From positions 62,001 to 126,000 of the forward strand of contig NZ_KE383920.1 of NCBI RefSeq assembly GCF_000422785.1: DNA of 64,000 nt. The letters run 5' to 3'. The position numbers and the translations under genes were made by a program. Below are positions 1 through 9,330 of this stretch, in pieces. The notes beneath the pieces were generated by a model, which ran no database searches, was not told the origin of the DNA, and saw only the letters and a program-made list of their open reading frames with translations. Source of the stretch: Pseudovibrio exalbescens DSM 16456 (lineage in GTDB: Bacteria; Pseudomonadota; Alphaproteobacteria; Rhizobiales; Stappiaceae). The number at the start of each line of letters is the position of its first letter. Within the stretch, counting starts at the first letter, position 1.

Positions 1-290
1 CGTCGTTGGGGGAGATGATTTTGTTAGATCCAAACACTGCTAGCATGGGGGCATGTGCCAGACCAGACCTGCCCGAAACTTGTCGGCAACCAAATTTCCG
101 GTTGCTGCGGCTTTGAAAAATGTACCTGAGGGCTGGCGTTCTGCTCAATTCTTCACTAATGACAGGCGACACAACGGATAGCTTAGGGTTTGGAGCCGGG
201 AAGGCGCCAGTCTGATGGTCGGCGACACCAACCAAGCCCCTTCCACTTAAGATATGCGGGCGGCGGTATCGGTCTGCCCAAGGAGGCTCA
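1..290. other. Leader region of prfC, no gene recognised
   Basis: I see no convincing coding frame here; the longest left-edge frame stops by about position 116 and resembles nothing I know. The stretch carries the promoter and leader of prfC, although no clear -35/-10 pair stands out. A strong Shine-Dalgarno sequence, AAGGAGG at 280-286, lies just before the ATG at 291. Confidence 0.4.
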
Positions 291-1910
291 ATGAGCGTTG
301 AACCAGCAGCAACAGATGGTCTGTTGCCTTTCCAGAAACGCCGTACATTCGCGATCATCTCACACCCGGATGCCGGTAAAACAACCCTGACTGAAAAGCT
401 GCTTCTGGGCGGTGGCGCCATTCGGGCAGCCGGTCAGGTTCGTGCTCGCGGTGAGCGCCGCCGTGCGCGCTCGGACTGGATGAAAATTGAGCAGGAACGC
501 GGTATCTCCGTCTCCAGTTCCGTCATGATGTTTGAGCGCAATGGCATTGTTTTCAATCTTCTGGATACACCAGGCCACGAAGACTTTTCCGAAGACACCT
601 ATCGTACGCTGACAGCGGTGGATGCTGCGATCATGGTCATTGATGCCGCGAAAGGTATCGAGAGCCAGACGCGCAAGCTCTTTGAAGTGTGCCGCCTGCG
701 TGACATTCCAATCATCACCTACGTCAACAAGATTGACCGCGAGGGCCGTCATCCGCTTGAGATTCTGGACGAAATCCAGGAGGCGCTGGCTCTGGATGTA
801 ACGCCAATGAGTTGGCCGGTCGGCATGGGCTCGGATTTCTTCGGTGTTTATGATCACATTCACAACAGGTACCTGACGTCCTCTGCCGGACGTGGTGGTG
901 CTTTTGATACAGTGCGCGAAGTCTCAGGTGTTGAAGACGAAAAGCTGCGCGACGGGATATTCGACAACATTCTGTCTGATCTGGAAGAGAACGTTGAGCT
1001 TGGCGGTGCGGGCTACTCGGAATTCGATCGTGAATCGTTCCTTGAAGGGCATTTGACGCCTGTCTTCTTCGGTTCTGCCCTGAAAGATTTCGGCGTGGAT
1101 CAGATTCTGGACTTTATCGCGGCCAACGCGCCGGCTCCACACAGCCAACCGGCAACACGGGGTCGAACCATCATGCCGGATGAAGGCAAGGTGACCGGCT
1201 TTGTCTTCAAGGTGCAAGCCAACATGGACCCGAAACACCGCGACCGCATCGCCTTCGTGCGATTGTGTTCGGGTACGTTCAAGCGTGGCATGAAGCTCAA
1301 GCATGTGCGGGCTGGAAAGCCGATTACCGTGTCGGCGCCAATCTTCTTTTTCGCTGAAGAGCGAGAGATTGCTGAAAAAGCTTATCCGGGCGACGTGATC
1401 GGCGTCCCGAACCATGGACAGTTGCGTGTAGGCGATACGCTATCAGAAGGCGAAGACATTCACGTCACGGGTCTGCCTGCTTTCGCACCGGAAATTCTGC
1501 GCCGGGTTCGTCTTTCCGACACAATGCGTGTCAAACAGATGCGCCGAGGCCTTGAAGATTTGGCGGAAGAGGGACTGGTGCAAATCTTCAAACCGGTGAT
1601 CGGGACAAACTGGATTGTCGGTGTAGTGGGCGTTCTTCAGCTGGATGTGGTCATTGACCGCCTCAAGGCCGAATACCAGACGGAGATCGATTTCGAACCG
1701 GTGATGTACAACACCGCGCGCTGGGCTGAGTGCGAAGATGGGGTCAAGCTGGATCGTTTTCTTGAGACCAACCGTGCCCATGTTGCCCTGGATCGGGACG
1801 ACAAGCCGGTCTATCTCTTCAAGAATGCATGGGAAGTCTCCTACGTCAGCGAGAAAAACCCGGACATCAAGTTCCGCGAAACGCGTGAGATTGTTCAGGT
1901 TGATGACTGA
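291..1910 (+). CDS. prfC: Peptide chain release factor 3 (RF3)
   Basis: RF3 is a translational GTPase that recycles RF1/RF2 from the ribosome after peptide release and helps in quality control. The 539-residue length is about normal (E. coli RF3 is 529). The P-loop lies at about 24-32 (SHPDAGKTT), followed by the RF3-typical stretch GGAIRAAGQVRARGERRRA with SDWM at about 41-64. The G3 motif DTPGHED is at about 92-98 and the G4 NKID at about 146. The rest forms the EF-G-like domains II and III. The ATG at 291 has an ideal ribosome binding site. The gene precedes two rRNA-modification genes in the same direction, so the three look like a translation-fidelity cluster, with 48 bp before the next gene. 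Confidence 0.97.
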   Translation: MSVEPAATDGLLPFQKRRTFAIISHPDAGKTTLTEKLLLGGGAIRAAGQVRARGERRRARSDWMKIEQERGISVSSSVMMFERNGIVFNLLDTPGHEDFSEDTYRTLTAVDAAIMVIDAAKGIESQTRKLFEVCRLRDIPIITYVNKIDREGRHPLEILDEIQEALALDVTPMSWPVGMGSDFFGVYDHIHNRYLTSSAGRGGAFDTVREVSGVEDEKLRDGIFDNILSDLEENVELGGAGYSEFDRESFLEGHLTPVFFGSALKDFGVDQILDFIAANAPAPHSQPATRGRTIMPDEGKVTGFVFKVQANMDPKHRDRIAFVRLCSGTFKRGMKLKHVRAGKPITVSAPIFFFAEEREIAEKAYPGDVIGVPNHGQLRVGDTLSEGEDIHVTGLPAFAPEILRRVRLSDTMRVKQMRRGLEDLAEEGLVQIFKPVIGTNWIVGVVGVLQLDVVIDRLKAEYQTEIDFEPVMYNTARWAECEDGVKLDRFLETNRAHVALDRDDKPVYLFKNAWEVSYVSEKNPDIKFRETREIVQVDD

Positions 1911-1958
1911 TTTTCAGACCCGTTCCCTGACAATGATGGTTGTATAAGGCTAGCGCTA

Positions 1959-2990
1959 ATGTTGGATCCTGCCCTCAAGACCTTGTTGTTGCCGTTTGAA
2001 AACGGCAGCCTTTCCGTACCAACGGACGAACCGGTTCAGTTCCTGCGCGCGCGCTATGCGCCAGAACTGAAACAGGTTTTTGGTTCGGACCTCGTGTGTC
2101 TGCAAACATTTGCGCCCGATGCTGAGCCGTTGCAGCGTGCTGGTTTGGCACTGGCGGAAACGGCGGTTGAAAATGCTGCGGTTACACTGGTTCTGCCGCC
2201 ACGCCAAAGACAGGAAGCCCGCGCGTTGCTGGCGCAAGCCATAATGGCAACGCGGCCGGGGGGCTGGGTGGTTGCCTGTGTATCCAACACGGAAGGTGCA
2301 AAGTCCTGTGAGGCGGACCTGAAGAAACTGGCCGGTATTTCCGGCAATCAATCCAAACACAAGTGCCGGGTGTTCTGGGTGCAGCGGGACGATGCGGCCA
2401 TAGATACGGAACTCATGGATCAATGGCTGGCACTGGATGCACCGCGCGAGATTGAAGACGGGCGATTTGTAAGCCGTCCCGGCATCTTCGCGTGGGATCG
2501 CATTGATCCGGCCTCTCGTTTGTTGGTTGATCATCTTCCCGACAACTTGTCAGGCAGGGCAGCGGATCTGGGCAGTGGTTTCGGCTATCTCTCTGCAGAG
2601 TTGTTGAGCAGGTTCCCCGGTATCGCGGCTCTGGACTTGTATGAAGCGGAGAAACGGGCATTGGATCTGGCACAGATCAACGTCTCCAAGCTTGAACCTT
2701 CCATACCCATCGGGTTTCATTGGGCGGATGTTGCGCGCGGGCTGAACCACAGTTACGACGTCATCGTTATGAACCCACCCTTTCATACCGGCAAGGCGGA
2801 CCGCGCGGATCTGGGGCAGGCGTTCATCATGGCCGCCTCCAAGGGGCTTAAGCCGGGTGCACCTTTATACATGGTTGCGAACCGCCATCTGCCTTATGAG
2901 CAAACGCTGGATCGTTATTTCGAAACCTACGACATCATAGCGGATGAGCAGGGCTACAAGGTGATCAAGGCGGTAAAGGCGCGCCGATGA
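1959..2990 (+). CDS. rsmC: RsmC-like 16S rRNA guanine-N2 methyltransferase
   Basis: A 343-residue class I SAM-dependent methyltransferase. It has the two-lobed layout of RsmC/RlmG: a poorly conserved N-terminal pseudo-domain (about 1-165) and a catalytic C-terminal Rossmann domain. SAM motif I is ADLGSGFGYLS at about 202-212, and the N-methyltransferase signature MNPPF is at 271-275. RsmC methylates G1207 of 16S rRNA; the exact target here is inferred from family likeness, and RlmG (23S) is the alternative. Its stop overlaps the next start by four bases (ATGA, 2987-2990), pointing to translational coupling with the pseudouridine synthase. Confidence 0.85.
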   Translation: MLDPALKTLLLPFENGSLSVPTDEPVQFLRARYAPELKQVFGSDLVCLQTFAPDAEPLQRAGLALAETAVENAAVTLVLPPRQRQEARALLAQAIMATRPGGWVVACVSNTEGAKSCEADLKKLAGISGNQSKHKCRVFWVQRDDAAIDTELMDQWLALDAPREIEDGRFVSRPGIFAWDRIDPASRLLVDHLPDNLSGRAADLGSGFGYLSAELLSRFPGIAALDLYEAEKRALDLAQINVSKLEPSIPIGFHWADVARGLNHSYDVIVMNPPFHTGKADRADLGQAFIMAASKGLKPGAPLYMVANRHLPYEQTLDRYFETYDIIADEQGYKVIKAVKARR

Positions 2991-3682
2991 GACTGGTCAA
3001 GATGCTGGCCAATATGGGCTATGGTTCGCGCAAGGAAATGCAGCAGGCCATCCGCAATGGCTGGGTGACAGACCGAAGTGGCACTCCGCTGGCGATGGAC
3101 AGCAAGGTGTCGGCGGAAGACATCTTGTTTGATGATGAGCCTTTGGACCCGCCGCAGGGTTCCGTTCTCATGCTGCATAAACCGCTAGGCACGACCTGTT
3201 CCAAGAGGGATCCCGGCAAGCTGGTCTACGATCTGTTTCCGGATCGGTTCAAGCGCCGCAAGCCGCCAATCTCGTCGATCGGTCGTCTGGACAAGGATAC
3301 GTCGGGCCTGCTGTTGTTCACTGATGACGGCCAGTTCCTGCACAAGGTCATTTCTCCGAAAACGGAAACGCCAAAAGTCTATCAGGTGACGCTGGAACGC
3401 CCCCTTTCCGGCTCGGAGGCAGACCTGTTTGCCAGTGGAACATTGATGCTGGAAGGCGAGGACAAACCGCTCAAACCCGCCGAGCTGACGGTTTGCGGAC
3501 CGGCATCCGCAACGCTTGTCTTGCACGAGGGGCGATATCATCAAGTCCGGCGCATGTTTGCTGCCACGGGCAATCATGTTGTGACATTACATCGGTCGCA
3601 AATTGGAGGCCTCACCCTTGGCGATCTGGCGGCGGGGCAATGGAAAGTGCTCTCTGCTGACGAAAGAGCGAAGGTTCTCTAA
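2987..3682 (+). CDS. rsuA: RsuA-type rRNA pseudouridine synthase
   Basis: Converts a specific uridine in rRNA to pseudouridine; RsuA acts on U516 of 16S rRNA. The 231-residue protein has an N-terminal S4-like RNA-binding segment (about 1-45) and the catalytic motif GRLDKDTSGLLL at about 99-110, in which D102 is the nucleophile. The C-terminal HEGRYHQVRRMFAATG segment is typical of the RsuA/RluE/RluF branch. It overlaps the methyltransferase stop by four bases. RluE or RluF specificity cannot be excluded from sequence alone. Confidence 0.9.
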   Translation: MRLVKMLANMGYGSRKEMQQAIRNGWVTDRSGTPLAMDSKVSAEDILFDDEPLDPPQGSVLMLHKPLGTTCSKRDPGKLVYDLFPDRFKRRKPPISSIGRLDKDTSGLLLFTDDGQFLHKVISPKTETPKVYQVTLERPLSGSEADLFASGTLMLEGEDKPLKPAELTVCGPASATLVLHEGRYHQVRRMFAATGNHVVTLHRSQIGGLTLGDLAAGQWKVLSADERAKVL

Positions 3683-3733
3683 CGCGGAGGGTGAGTTGGC
3701 TGTGTATCTTCGCCTTGCCGCACTTGCCTCTGT

Positions 3734-4816
3734 GTGCCCGACCGGTACTTTGATCAGGTTGTTGGAGGCCTGATCTTGCCAAGTATACCCCTTCCATTTC
3801 TCACCGCGATTTTCTTGGTGCTGATTTTATTGCGTCTTTGGATCGCGGGGGGGCGGCATTCAAGTGTCTTGTTGCTCGTCACGCTGGCGTTCTACTGCAT
3901 TCAGTCCATTTTGGTGGGTGTGAATTGGGGTATCAGCGCCTTGCCTCCACTCACGCTGGCTCTGGTCGCCATTGTGTTGCCTCCCCTGACCTGGCTGGCT
4001 CTCAAAGACCTAAATGGTCGTGTCGGCATGGGGGACACTACTCGGGTGTGTGGCGTTGTTTGCGCGCTGGCCCTTGGCATCTATGCCAGCTTTTTGCTCG
4101 GATATGGCTATGGACCCGATGCCATCATTGCCCTGACATATCTTGGGTATGGAACGGCATTGATCCTGAAGGCGAGAGGTGAGGGCGTAGGCTGGGCTGA
4201 AACTCAGCCGTTTCATCTGGTTGTGCCTGCTCGGTTGGCCTTTATCAGCGCCGGTATCCTTTTTATCTTGTCCGCCGTGGTGGACGTCGTCGTCGGTCTG
4301 GATTTCGCTATCACCGGGGGCAAATCTGCTGCGGGAATTGTTGCTGCAGCCAATGTAGTGGTACTGGCCAGCTTGGGGGCGCTCTACGTATTCGTTACCT
4401 CCGGCCAGCACCGAGCTGTTGAAACGGAGGTGTCGGCACGAGACGAACCGGCGGTCAGTGACACGCAACGGGATTTGGTCGTGCGATTGAAAGCGCGGCT
4501 ATCCCAAGATCAGCTTTACCGTGATGAAGACTTGTCACTGCAAAGACTGAGCAAAACCGTCGGGGCCCCTCCGCGTATGGTTTCAGAAGCCGTAAATGCC
4601 GTGGAAGGCCTTAATGTGCCGCAGTTCGTGAATGGTTTTCGGGTGGCGGAGGCCTGTGAGCGTCTGCGCACCACAGACCAGACGGTGACAGAAATCATGT
4701 TTGCTGTCGGTTTTGCCACCAAGTCCAATTTCAACAAGGAGTTTCAGCGTGTGACAGGACTGAGTCCATCTGCTTTTCGAACCCAGTCCCGCTCTGCTCT
4801 TGATCAGTCGGCGTAG
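3734..4816 (+). CDS. Membrane-anchored AraC-family transcriptional regulator
   Basis: A 360-residue protein with about seven hydrophobic segments in residues 15-230 (the first around PFLTAIFLVLILL) followed by a C-terminal AraC/XylS double helix-turn-helix at about 255-350. The second HTH contains the typical VTEIMFAVGFATKSNFNKE and GLSPSAFR stretches. Multi-pass sensors fused to AraC domains are known in Alphaproteobacteria, but the ligand is unknown. The start is GTG at 3734 with no strong ribosome binding site; an in-frame later start would remove little of the membrane domain. Its 3' end overlaps the convergent exported-protein gene by 13 bp. That neighbour may be a target, which is inference. 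Confidence 0.85.
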   Translation: MPDRYFDQVVGGLILPSIPLPFLTAIFLVLILLRLWIAGGRHSSVLLLVTLAFYCIQSILVGVNWGISALPPLTLALVAIVLPPLTWLALKDLNGRVGMGDTTRVCGVVCALALGIYASFLLGYGYGPDAIIALTYLGYGTALILKARGEGVGWAETQPFHLVVPARLAFISAGILFILSAVVDVVVGLDFAITGGKSAAGIVAAANVVVLASLGALYVFVTSGQHRAVETEVSARDEPAVSDTQRDLVVRLKARLSQDQLYRDEDLSLQRLSKTVGAPPRMVSEAVNAVEGLNVPQFVNGFRVAEACERLRTTDQTVTEIMFAVGFATKSNFNKEFQRVTGLSPSAFRTQSRSALDQSA

Positions 4817-5370
4817 TTGATGCTGGATACCAATTTGTTCACTTCGATATTGACCGCGGCCTCAGTGATAGGGGCCAGAAAGTCCAGATAAACAACAGCG
4901 GCATCTGCAATCAGTTCGAATGCATCGGCACTTCCGCTGAAATGCAGCGCTGCCCGATCTGTTTTGAGGCGCACCTGCTCGTAATTCCCGGTGAGATGGG
5001 CCGCCATGGCATCCAGAGCCACATCAAGGCTCCAGGATTCAGGGAGTTCAACGGTTGCTTCCGGATCACACAAGCCGAGAGCAGACCAAGCCGAGCGCTC
5101 CATTTCGATTGTGACTTCGACGCCATTGTCAGAAAGGTGTGCTTTTAAATCACACCACTTGTAGTCCGAGGTCTTTACACGGATTTGGTTTTTGTCGGCT
5201 TTCTCCGTGTTCACAGCAAAGGCAACACTGTCGCCCAGAATCCGGAGGCCGGAAGCGTCGGGTGCTTCCAGTACTTCGTTCTCGGCTGCGCTACCTGACA
5301 AGCTCAAGGCTACAAGACCGCCAACAACCAATGTGGTGCCTCCAAGGAGAATGTAACTGAGTCTCAACAT
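4804..5370 (-). CDS. Exported protein of unknown function
   Basis: I do not recognise this family. The product (188 residues from the ATG at 5370) begins with a hydrophobic leader (LSYILLGGTTLVVGGLVALSLSG) and then a soluble domain rich in beta-type alternation, with repeated acidic residues and two cysteines (in KWCDL and LCDPE) that could form a periplasmic disulfide. The repeating short strands resemble bacterial auto-adhesin or GIN-like (DUF2807) folds only loosely. I prefer 5370 over the ATG at 5385 because AAAGGA lies 7 bases before it. It converges on, and overlaps by 13 bp, the AraC-type regulator gene. Confidence 0.7.
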   Translation of the reverse strand: MLRLSYILLGGTTLVVGGLVALSLSGSAAENEVLEAPDASGLRILGDSVAFAVNTEKADKNQIRVKTSDYKWCDLKAHLSDNGVEVTIEMERSAWSALGLCDPEATVELPESWSLDVALDAMAAHLTGNYEQVRLKTDRAALHFSGSADAFELIADAAVVYLDFLAPITEAAVNIEVNKLVSSINYAD

Positions 5371-5425
5371 GAGATGTCCTTTCATCGTTCAAGATGAGAA
5401 CACCTGCGCATCTCTCAGTCCTGCG

Positions 5426-5454
5426 GGCGACCTCAAGGTCCAATAGAGGTCGCC
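5426..5454. repeat. Inverted repeat between uup and the exported-protein gene
   Basis: Perfect 9-bp arms GGCGACCTC (5426-5434) and GAGGTCGCC (5446-5454) are separated by 11 bases. There is no T-tract on either side, so it is more likely an operator or mRNA hairpin than a terminator. Confidence 0.35.
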
Positions 5455-5497
5455 AACAGATTCTCAAACATGTTTCAGGAAGGAAAACCGCAGAAAT

Positions 5498-5515
5498 GGA
5501 GGGAATTATCCCTCC
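5498..5515 (-). terminator. Hairpin across the uup stop codon
   Basis: Reading the minus strand, GGAGGGA-TAAT-TCCCTCC is a 7-bp perfect stem whose loop contains the uup TAA stop, followed by ATTTCT. The T-run is weak, so termination is plausible but not certain. Confidence 0.45.
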
Positions 5516-7323
5516 GCGAGCATTTCCAGCTCGAGCCATTCCTCTTCCAGAACCTCCAGCTTTTCTTGGGCTTTGCCCACTGCCTCGGTGACCTTGTGGA
5601 ACCGCTCCGGATTTTTGGAAAACAGGTTTGGGTCTTCCAACTCGGCTTGCAGCTTGGCGATTTTCTGCTGCTGGGCATCTATCTCCTCAGGCAACGCTTT
5701 CAGACGGTGCTGCTGAGTAAAGGTGAGGGTGTTTTTTCTGGCTGATGACGCCGCCTCGGGCTTGCTCTTGTCTGGCTTGTCCGCCTTGTCCTTTTTGGGC
5801 TTCTCCGATTTGGCCGCCTTCTTGGCTTCAACACCTATGCCGCGTTGTGCCACCATGTCAGAGTAACCACCGGCATACTCTTGCCACTTGCCATTGCCCT
5901 CCATTGTGATGACAGAGGTACAGATGCGGTCAAGAAAGTCACGATCGTGGCTCACAAGAAAGACCGTGCCCTGATAATCGGCGATCAGCTCTTGCAATAG
6001 GTCCAGTGTTTCCAAGTCAAGATCGTTGGTCGGTTCATCCAGAACCATGACATTGGAGGGCATGGCCAGGGCTCGCGCCAGTAGCAATCGCCCGCGCTCA
6101 CCTCCCGACAAGACACGTACGGGGGTTCGCGCCTGCTCGGGTTTAAACAGAAAATCCTTCATGTATGACATGACATGTTTGGAGGTGTCTCCAATGATGA
6201 CGGTATCACCACGCCCCCCGGTCATTGCGCTTACAAGCGTGTCATTGGGATCCAGCTTTTCCCGCTTCTGGTCCAATGTGATCATCTGCAGGTTGGCTCC
6301 TAGGCGCACAGTGCCGCTGTCTGGCTCCAGATCCCCCACTAGCATCTTGAGGAGGGTGGTCTTGCCGGCCCCGTTTGGTCCGACAAAACCAACGCGATCG
6401 CCCCGTTGAATGCGGGTGGAGAATTCCTTGACGATGGCGCGATCATCGTAGCTCTTGCTGATTTTTTTCGCTTCACTTACCAGCTTGCCCGAAATGTCAC
6501 CTTCGGTTGCGGCCATCTTGACGCCGGCTTGCGGGCCCTTGTAATCGCGTTTCTTCTGGCGCAATTCCGCCAACTCGCGAACACGGCGCATGTTGCGTTT
6601 CCGCCGCGCAGTCACACCATAGGTCATCCAGTGCTCTTCCTGTTTGATCTTCAGGTCGAGCCGTTGCTGGTCCCGCTCTTCTTCCTCAAAAACCTTGTCG
6701 CGCCATTCTTCGAACTTGGAAAAGCCTTCTTCTTGGCGGCGAGAGATGCCCCGGTCGATCCAGACCGTAGACCGCGAGAGGTTTTCCAGAAATCGACGGT
6801 CGTGCGAAATCAGCACAAAGGCGGACTTCATTTGTTTCAACTCAGCTTCCAGCCATTCGATAACCGGTAAGTCCAGGTGGTTGGTCGGTTCATCAAGAAG
6901 CAGGATGTCCGGCTCCGGCGCCAGCGTCCGGGCAAGTGCAGCCCGTTTGGCTTCGCCACCGGACAAGGTGGCAGGGTCTTCCTTGCCTGTAAGGCCAAGC
7001 ACTTCCAGAAGGTATTGTGCCCGGTAGTGATCGTCTCCCGGTGCCAATCCTCCTTCCGCATAGGCCAGTGTGGTCTCGTAGCCGGACAAATCCGGTTCTT
7101 GCGGTAGATAGCGGATGGTGGTGCCCGGTTGCACGAAGCGTTCGCCCTTGTCCGCCTCAACCAGTCCGGCTGCGATTTTCAAGAGTGTGGATTTGCCGGA
7201 TCCGTTGCGCCCGACCAAACAGATCCGCTCTCCATCGCCGACCTGCAACTCTGCGCCTTCAAGCAGTGGGGTGGCCCCAAAGGTCAGATGAATATCGCGA
7301 ATATGCAGAAGTGGTGGTGCCAT
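5506..7323 (-). CDS. uup: ABC-F family ATPase Uup
   Basis: A 605-residue cytosolic tandem ABC ATPase without membrane segments, of the ABC-F class that acts on ribosomes or branched DNA intermediates. Walker A of domain 1 is GRNGSGKST at about 38-46 with signature LSGGEAKR, and LLLDEPTNHLD follows. Domain 2 has GPNGAGKTT at about 313-321, LSGGERGR and VLDEPTNDLD. The linker is arginine/lysine rich, and the C-terminus (about 520-605) is a lysine-rich spacer plus a predicted coiled coil, which marks Uup rather than EttA. It stands alone, divergent from the opp operon. Confidence 0.93.
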   Translation of the reverse strand: MAPPLLHIRDIHLTFGATPLLEGAELQVGDGERICLVGRNGSGKSTLLKIAAGLVEADKGERFVQPGTTIRYLPQEPDLSGYETTLAYAEGGLAPGDDHYRAQYLLEVLGLTGKEDPATLSGGEAKRAALARTLAPEPDILLLDEPTNHLDLPVIEWLEAELKQMKSAFVLISHDRRFLENLSRSTVWIDRGISRRQEEGFSKFEEWRDKVFEEEERDQQRLDLKIKQEEHWMTYGVTARRKRNMRRVRELAELRQKKRDYKGPQAGVKMAATEGDISGKLVSEAKKISKSYDDRAIVKEFSTRIQRGDRVGFVGPNGAGKTTLLKMLVGDLEPDSGTVRLGANLQMITLDQKREKLDPNDTLVSAMTGGRGDTVIIGDTSKHVMSYMKDFLFKPEQARTPVRVLSGGERGRLLLARALAMPSNVMVLDEPTNDLDLETLDLLQELIADYQGTVFLVSHDRDFLDRICTSVITMEGNGKWQEYAGGYSDMVAQRGIGVEAKKAAKSEKPKKDKADKPDKSKPEAASSARKNTLTFTQQHRLKALPEEIDAQQQKIAKLQAELEDPNLFSKNPERFHKVTEAVGKAQEKLEVLEEEWLELEMLAEG

Positions 7324-7723
7324 TCGTTAAATCCCGGCTTATGAATTATGTAAATGAGGTGTATACGGCATGTGTAGGCCCCGTCTATCATATTGCCGGC
7401 TGATTTGAAGTCGTAACTCGCGCAAATTGGCTTTCAAGCACCGGCAAAATGACTGTCCACCCGGTGGAATCGGCTGCTCGGGCAGTAAATGCTTGTTCTC
7501 GTGAAACACACACTAAGGGTTTTTTCTGCCCCACGAGTGTGGAAAAGGAGAAGGATGCCACTAAAGCGAGGCTAATTTTTGAAATGTTTTCAAATGGTCA
7601 CGTTTCAAATCCTAATAAATCGCTTTCGAGTATCTTGCCAAGCCCGGCTAACAGTGGAATCTTGGCCCCGCTGCCCGGGTAACTAGGGGCAAATAGTTAG
7701 AAATAAGGAGAGGGGAGATCTTA
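7324..7723. other. 400-bp divergent intergenic region upstream of oppA
   Basis: No convincing gene. A 77-codon open frame at 7449-7682 lacks a ribosome binding site and any recognisable domain. The region must hold the promoters of uup (leftward) and oppA (rightward). It contains an AT-rich palindrome at 7578-7594 and a purine-rich oppA ribosome binding site (GGAGAGGGG) near 7707-7715. Confidence 0.5.
7578..7609. promoter_or_regulatory. Palindromic operator candidate upstream of oppA
   Basis: TTTGAAA-TGT-TTTCAAA (7578-7594) is a perfect 7-bp inverted repeat with a 3-base spacer. The right half-site TTTCAAA recurs at 7603-7609, 15 bp further on. The layout looks like a dimeric repressor site with an auxiliary half-site, about 130 bp upstream of the oppA start. 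No regulator gene adjoins it. Confidence 0.35.
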
Positions 7724-9310
7724 ATGATCAAGTCCATGCGCATGACAGCTCTTGCTGCAGCACTGGTCGCAGCCACGTCGCTGACCGCCGCTGCCGAGGT
7801 TGTTTATCATCGGGGCAATTCGGCAGATCCGGAAACACTGGATCAGCACAAAACCTCCACCACCTACGAAGCACATATTCTGCGCGATCTTTATGAAGGT
7901 CTTGTGGCCTACAGCGTAGATGGCAAGATTATCCCCGGCGCAGCTGAAAGCTGGACCGTCTCTGAAGATGGTTTGACCTACACCTTCAAGATGCGTCCGG
8001 ATGCAAAGTGGTCCAATGGTGACCCAGTCGTAGCCGGTGACTTTGAATATTCCCTGCGTCGCATCATGAAGCCGGAAACCGGCGCGAAGTACGCCAACGT
8101 TCTCTATCCGATCAAGAATGCGGAAAAAGTGAACACCGGTGAGCTGCCACCAGAAGAGCTTGGTGTGAAGGCAATCGACGACGCGACATTTGAAATTACG
8201 CTGGAATCACCAACTCCGTACTTCATTGACCTGCTCGGTCACCAGACAGGCCTCCCGGTTCATCCGGCGACTGTCGAAAAGTACGGCAGCGACTTCATCA
8301 AGCCGGAAAACATCGTCACCAACGGTGCCTTCGTACTGGCTGACTTTACCCCGAACGACTCCATTACCGCTGTGAAGAACGAATACTTCCACGATGCGGA
8401 AAATGTAAAGATCGACAAGGTAAAGTTCTATCCGACTGAAGACCGTGGTGCTGCGCTGCGCCGTTTCCAGGCTGGCGAACTGCACACCAACAACGATGTG
8501 CCGCTTGAGCAGATCGACTTCATCAAGGAAAACTTCGGTGAACAGTTCCACGTAGCGCCATACCTTGGCACATACTACTATGCTGTGAACCATGAATCCG
8601 AAGCCATGAGCGATCCGGAAGTGCGTCAGGCTCTGTCCATGGCAATCGATCGTGAGTTCCTTGCGGAAGAAATCTGGGGCGGCACCATGGTTGCAGCCTA
8701 TTCTTTCGTTCCTCCCGGAATTGCCAACTACGGTGAACCTGCACGTGCTGAATGGGCCGACATGGACTTGTTGGACCGCGAAGATCTGGCAATGCAGATC
8801 CTTGAGGAAAAGGGCTACAGTGAATCCAACCCGCTGGAAGTTGAAATTCGCTACAACACCTCTGAAAACCACAAGAACACGGCAGTTGCGATTGCTGACA
8901 TGTGGAAGCCTCTGGGTGTTGAAGTAACTCTGCTGAATACCGATACAAAGACCCACTATGCGCACCTGCGTGATCGTGGTGACTTTGACGTGGCGCGTGC
9001 CGGCTGGATCGGTGACTATTCCGATCCGCAGAACTTCTTGTTCATGCTGGAAAGCGACAACGACGGCTTCAACTATGCTCGCTACAACAATCCTGAGTAC
9101 GATGCCCTCATGGATGAGGCAGCCCGTACTATGGACCTTGAAAAGCGTGCGGAAATCCTGAAGCAGGCAGAAACGCTCTTTATGCGCGACCTGCCGTTCT
9201 TCCCGCTGATGTACTACGGCTCCAAGAACATTATTGCCGATAGCGTAAGTGGCTTTGAAGATAACCTTCTGGATGTTCATCCAAGCCGTTACATCTCAAT
9301 TAATGAGTAA
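7724..9310 (+). CDS. oppA: Oligopeptide ABC transporter substrate-binding protein
   Basis: Periplasmic peptide-binding protein (SBP family 5) of 528 residues that delivers oligopeptides to the OppBC permease. An N-terminal signal peptide (MIKSMRMTALAAALVAATSLTAAAE) is followed by the family-5 signature region (LYEGLVAYSVDGKIIPGAA and FKMRPDAKWSNGDPV) and the long C-terminal domain with GWIGDYSDPQNFL. It is the first gene of oppA-oppB-oppC-oppDF. A strong stem-loop follows the stop codon, which usually lets the binding protein be made in excess over the membrane parts. Confidence 0.95.
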   Translation: MIKSMRMTALAAALVAATSLTAAAEVVYHRGNSADPETLDQHKTSTTYEAHILRDLYEGLVAYSVDGKIIPGAAESWTVSEDGLTYTFKMRPDAKWSNGDPVVAGDFEYSLRRIMKPETGAKYANVLYPIKNAEKVNTGELPPEELGVKAIDDATFEITLESPTPYFIDLLGHQTGLPVHPATVEKYGSDFIKPENIVTNGAFVLADFTPNDSITAVKNEYFHDAENVKIDKVKFYPTEDRGAALRRFQAGELHTNNDVPLEQIDFIKENFGEQFHVAPYLGTYYYAVNHESEAMSDPEVRQALSMAIDREFLAEEIWGGTMVAAYSFVPPGIANYGEPARAEWADMDLLDREDLAMQILEEKGYSESNPLEVEIRYNTSENHKNTAVAIADMWKPLGVEVTLLNTDTKTHYAHLRDRGDFDVARAGWIGDYSDPQNFLFMLESDNDGFNYARYNNPEYDALMDEAARTMDLEKRAEILKQAETLFMRDLPFFPLMYYGSKNIIADSVSGFEDNLLDVHPSRYISINE

Positions 9311-9330
9311 CTTCGCGTAAGTGTTGATCT

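Noticed and set aside
1-290. Possible end of an upstream gene at the left edge
   Set aside because: The only frame open at the edge ends by position 116 and the residues look non-coding; nothing supports a gene.
7449-7682. A 77-codon open frame upstream of oppA
   Set aside because: No ribosome binding site, no hydrophobic or domain features, and it overlaps the likely oppA control region.
8207-9280. A 357-codon open frame antisense to oppA
   Set aside because: It lies wholly inside oppA, has no ribosome binding site and its translation shows no family features; it is a by-product of codon use in a strongly conserved gene.
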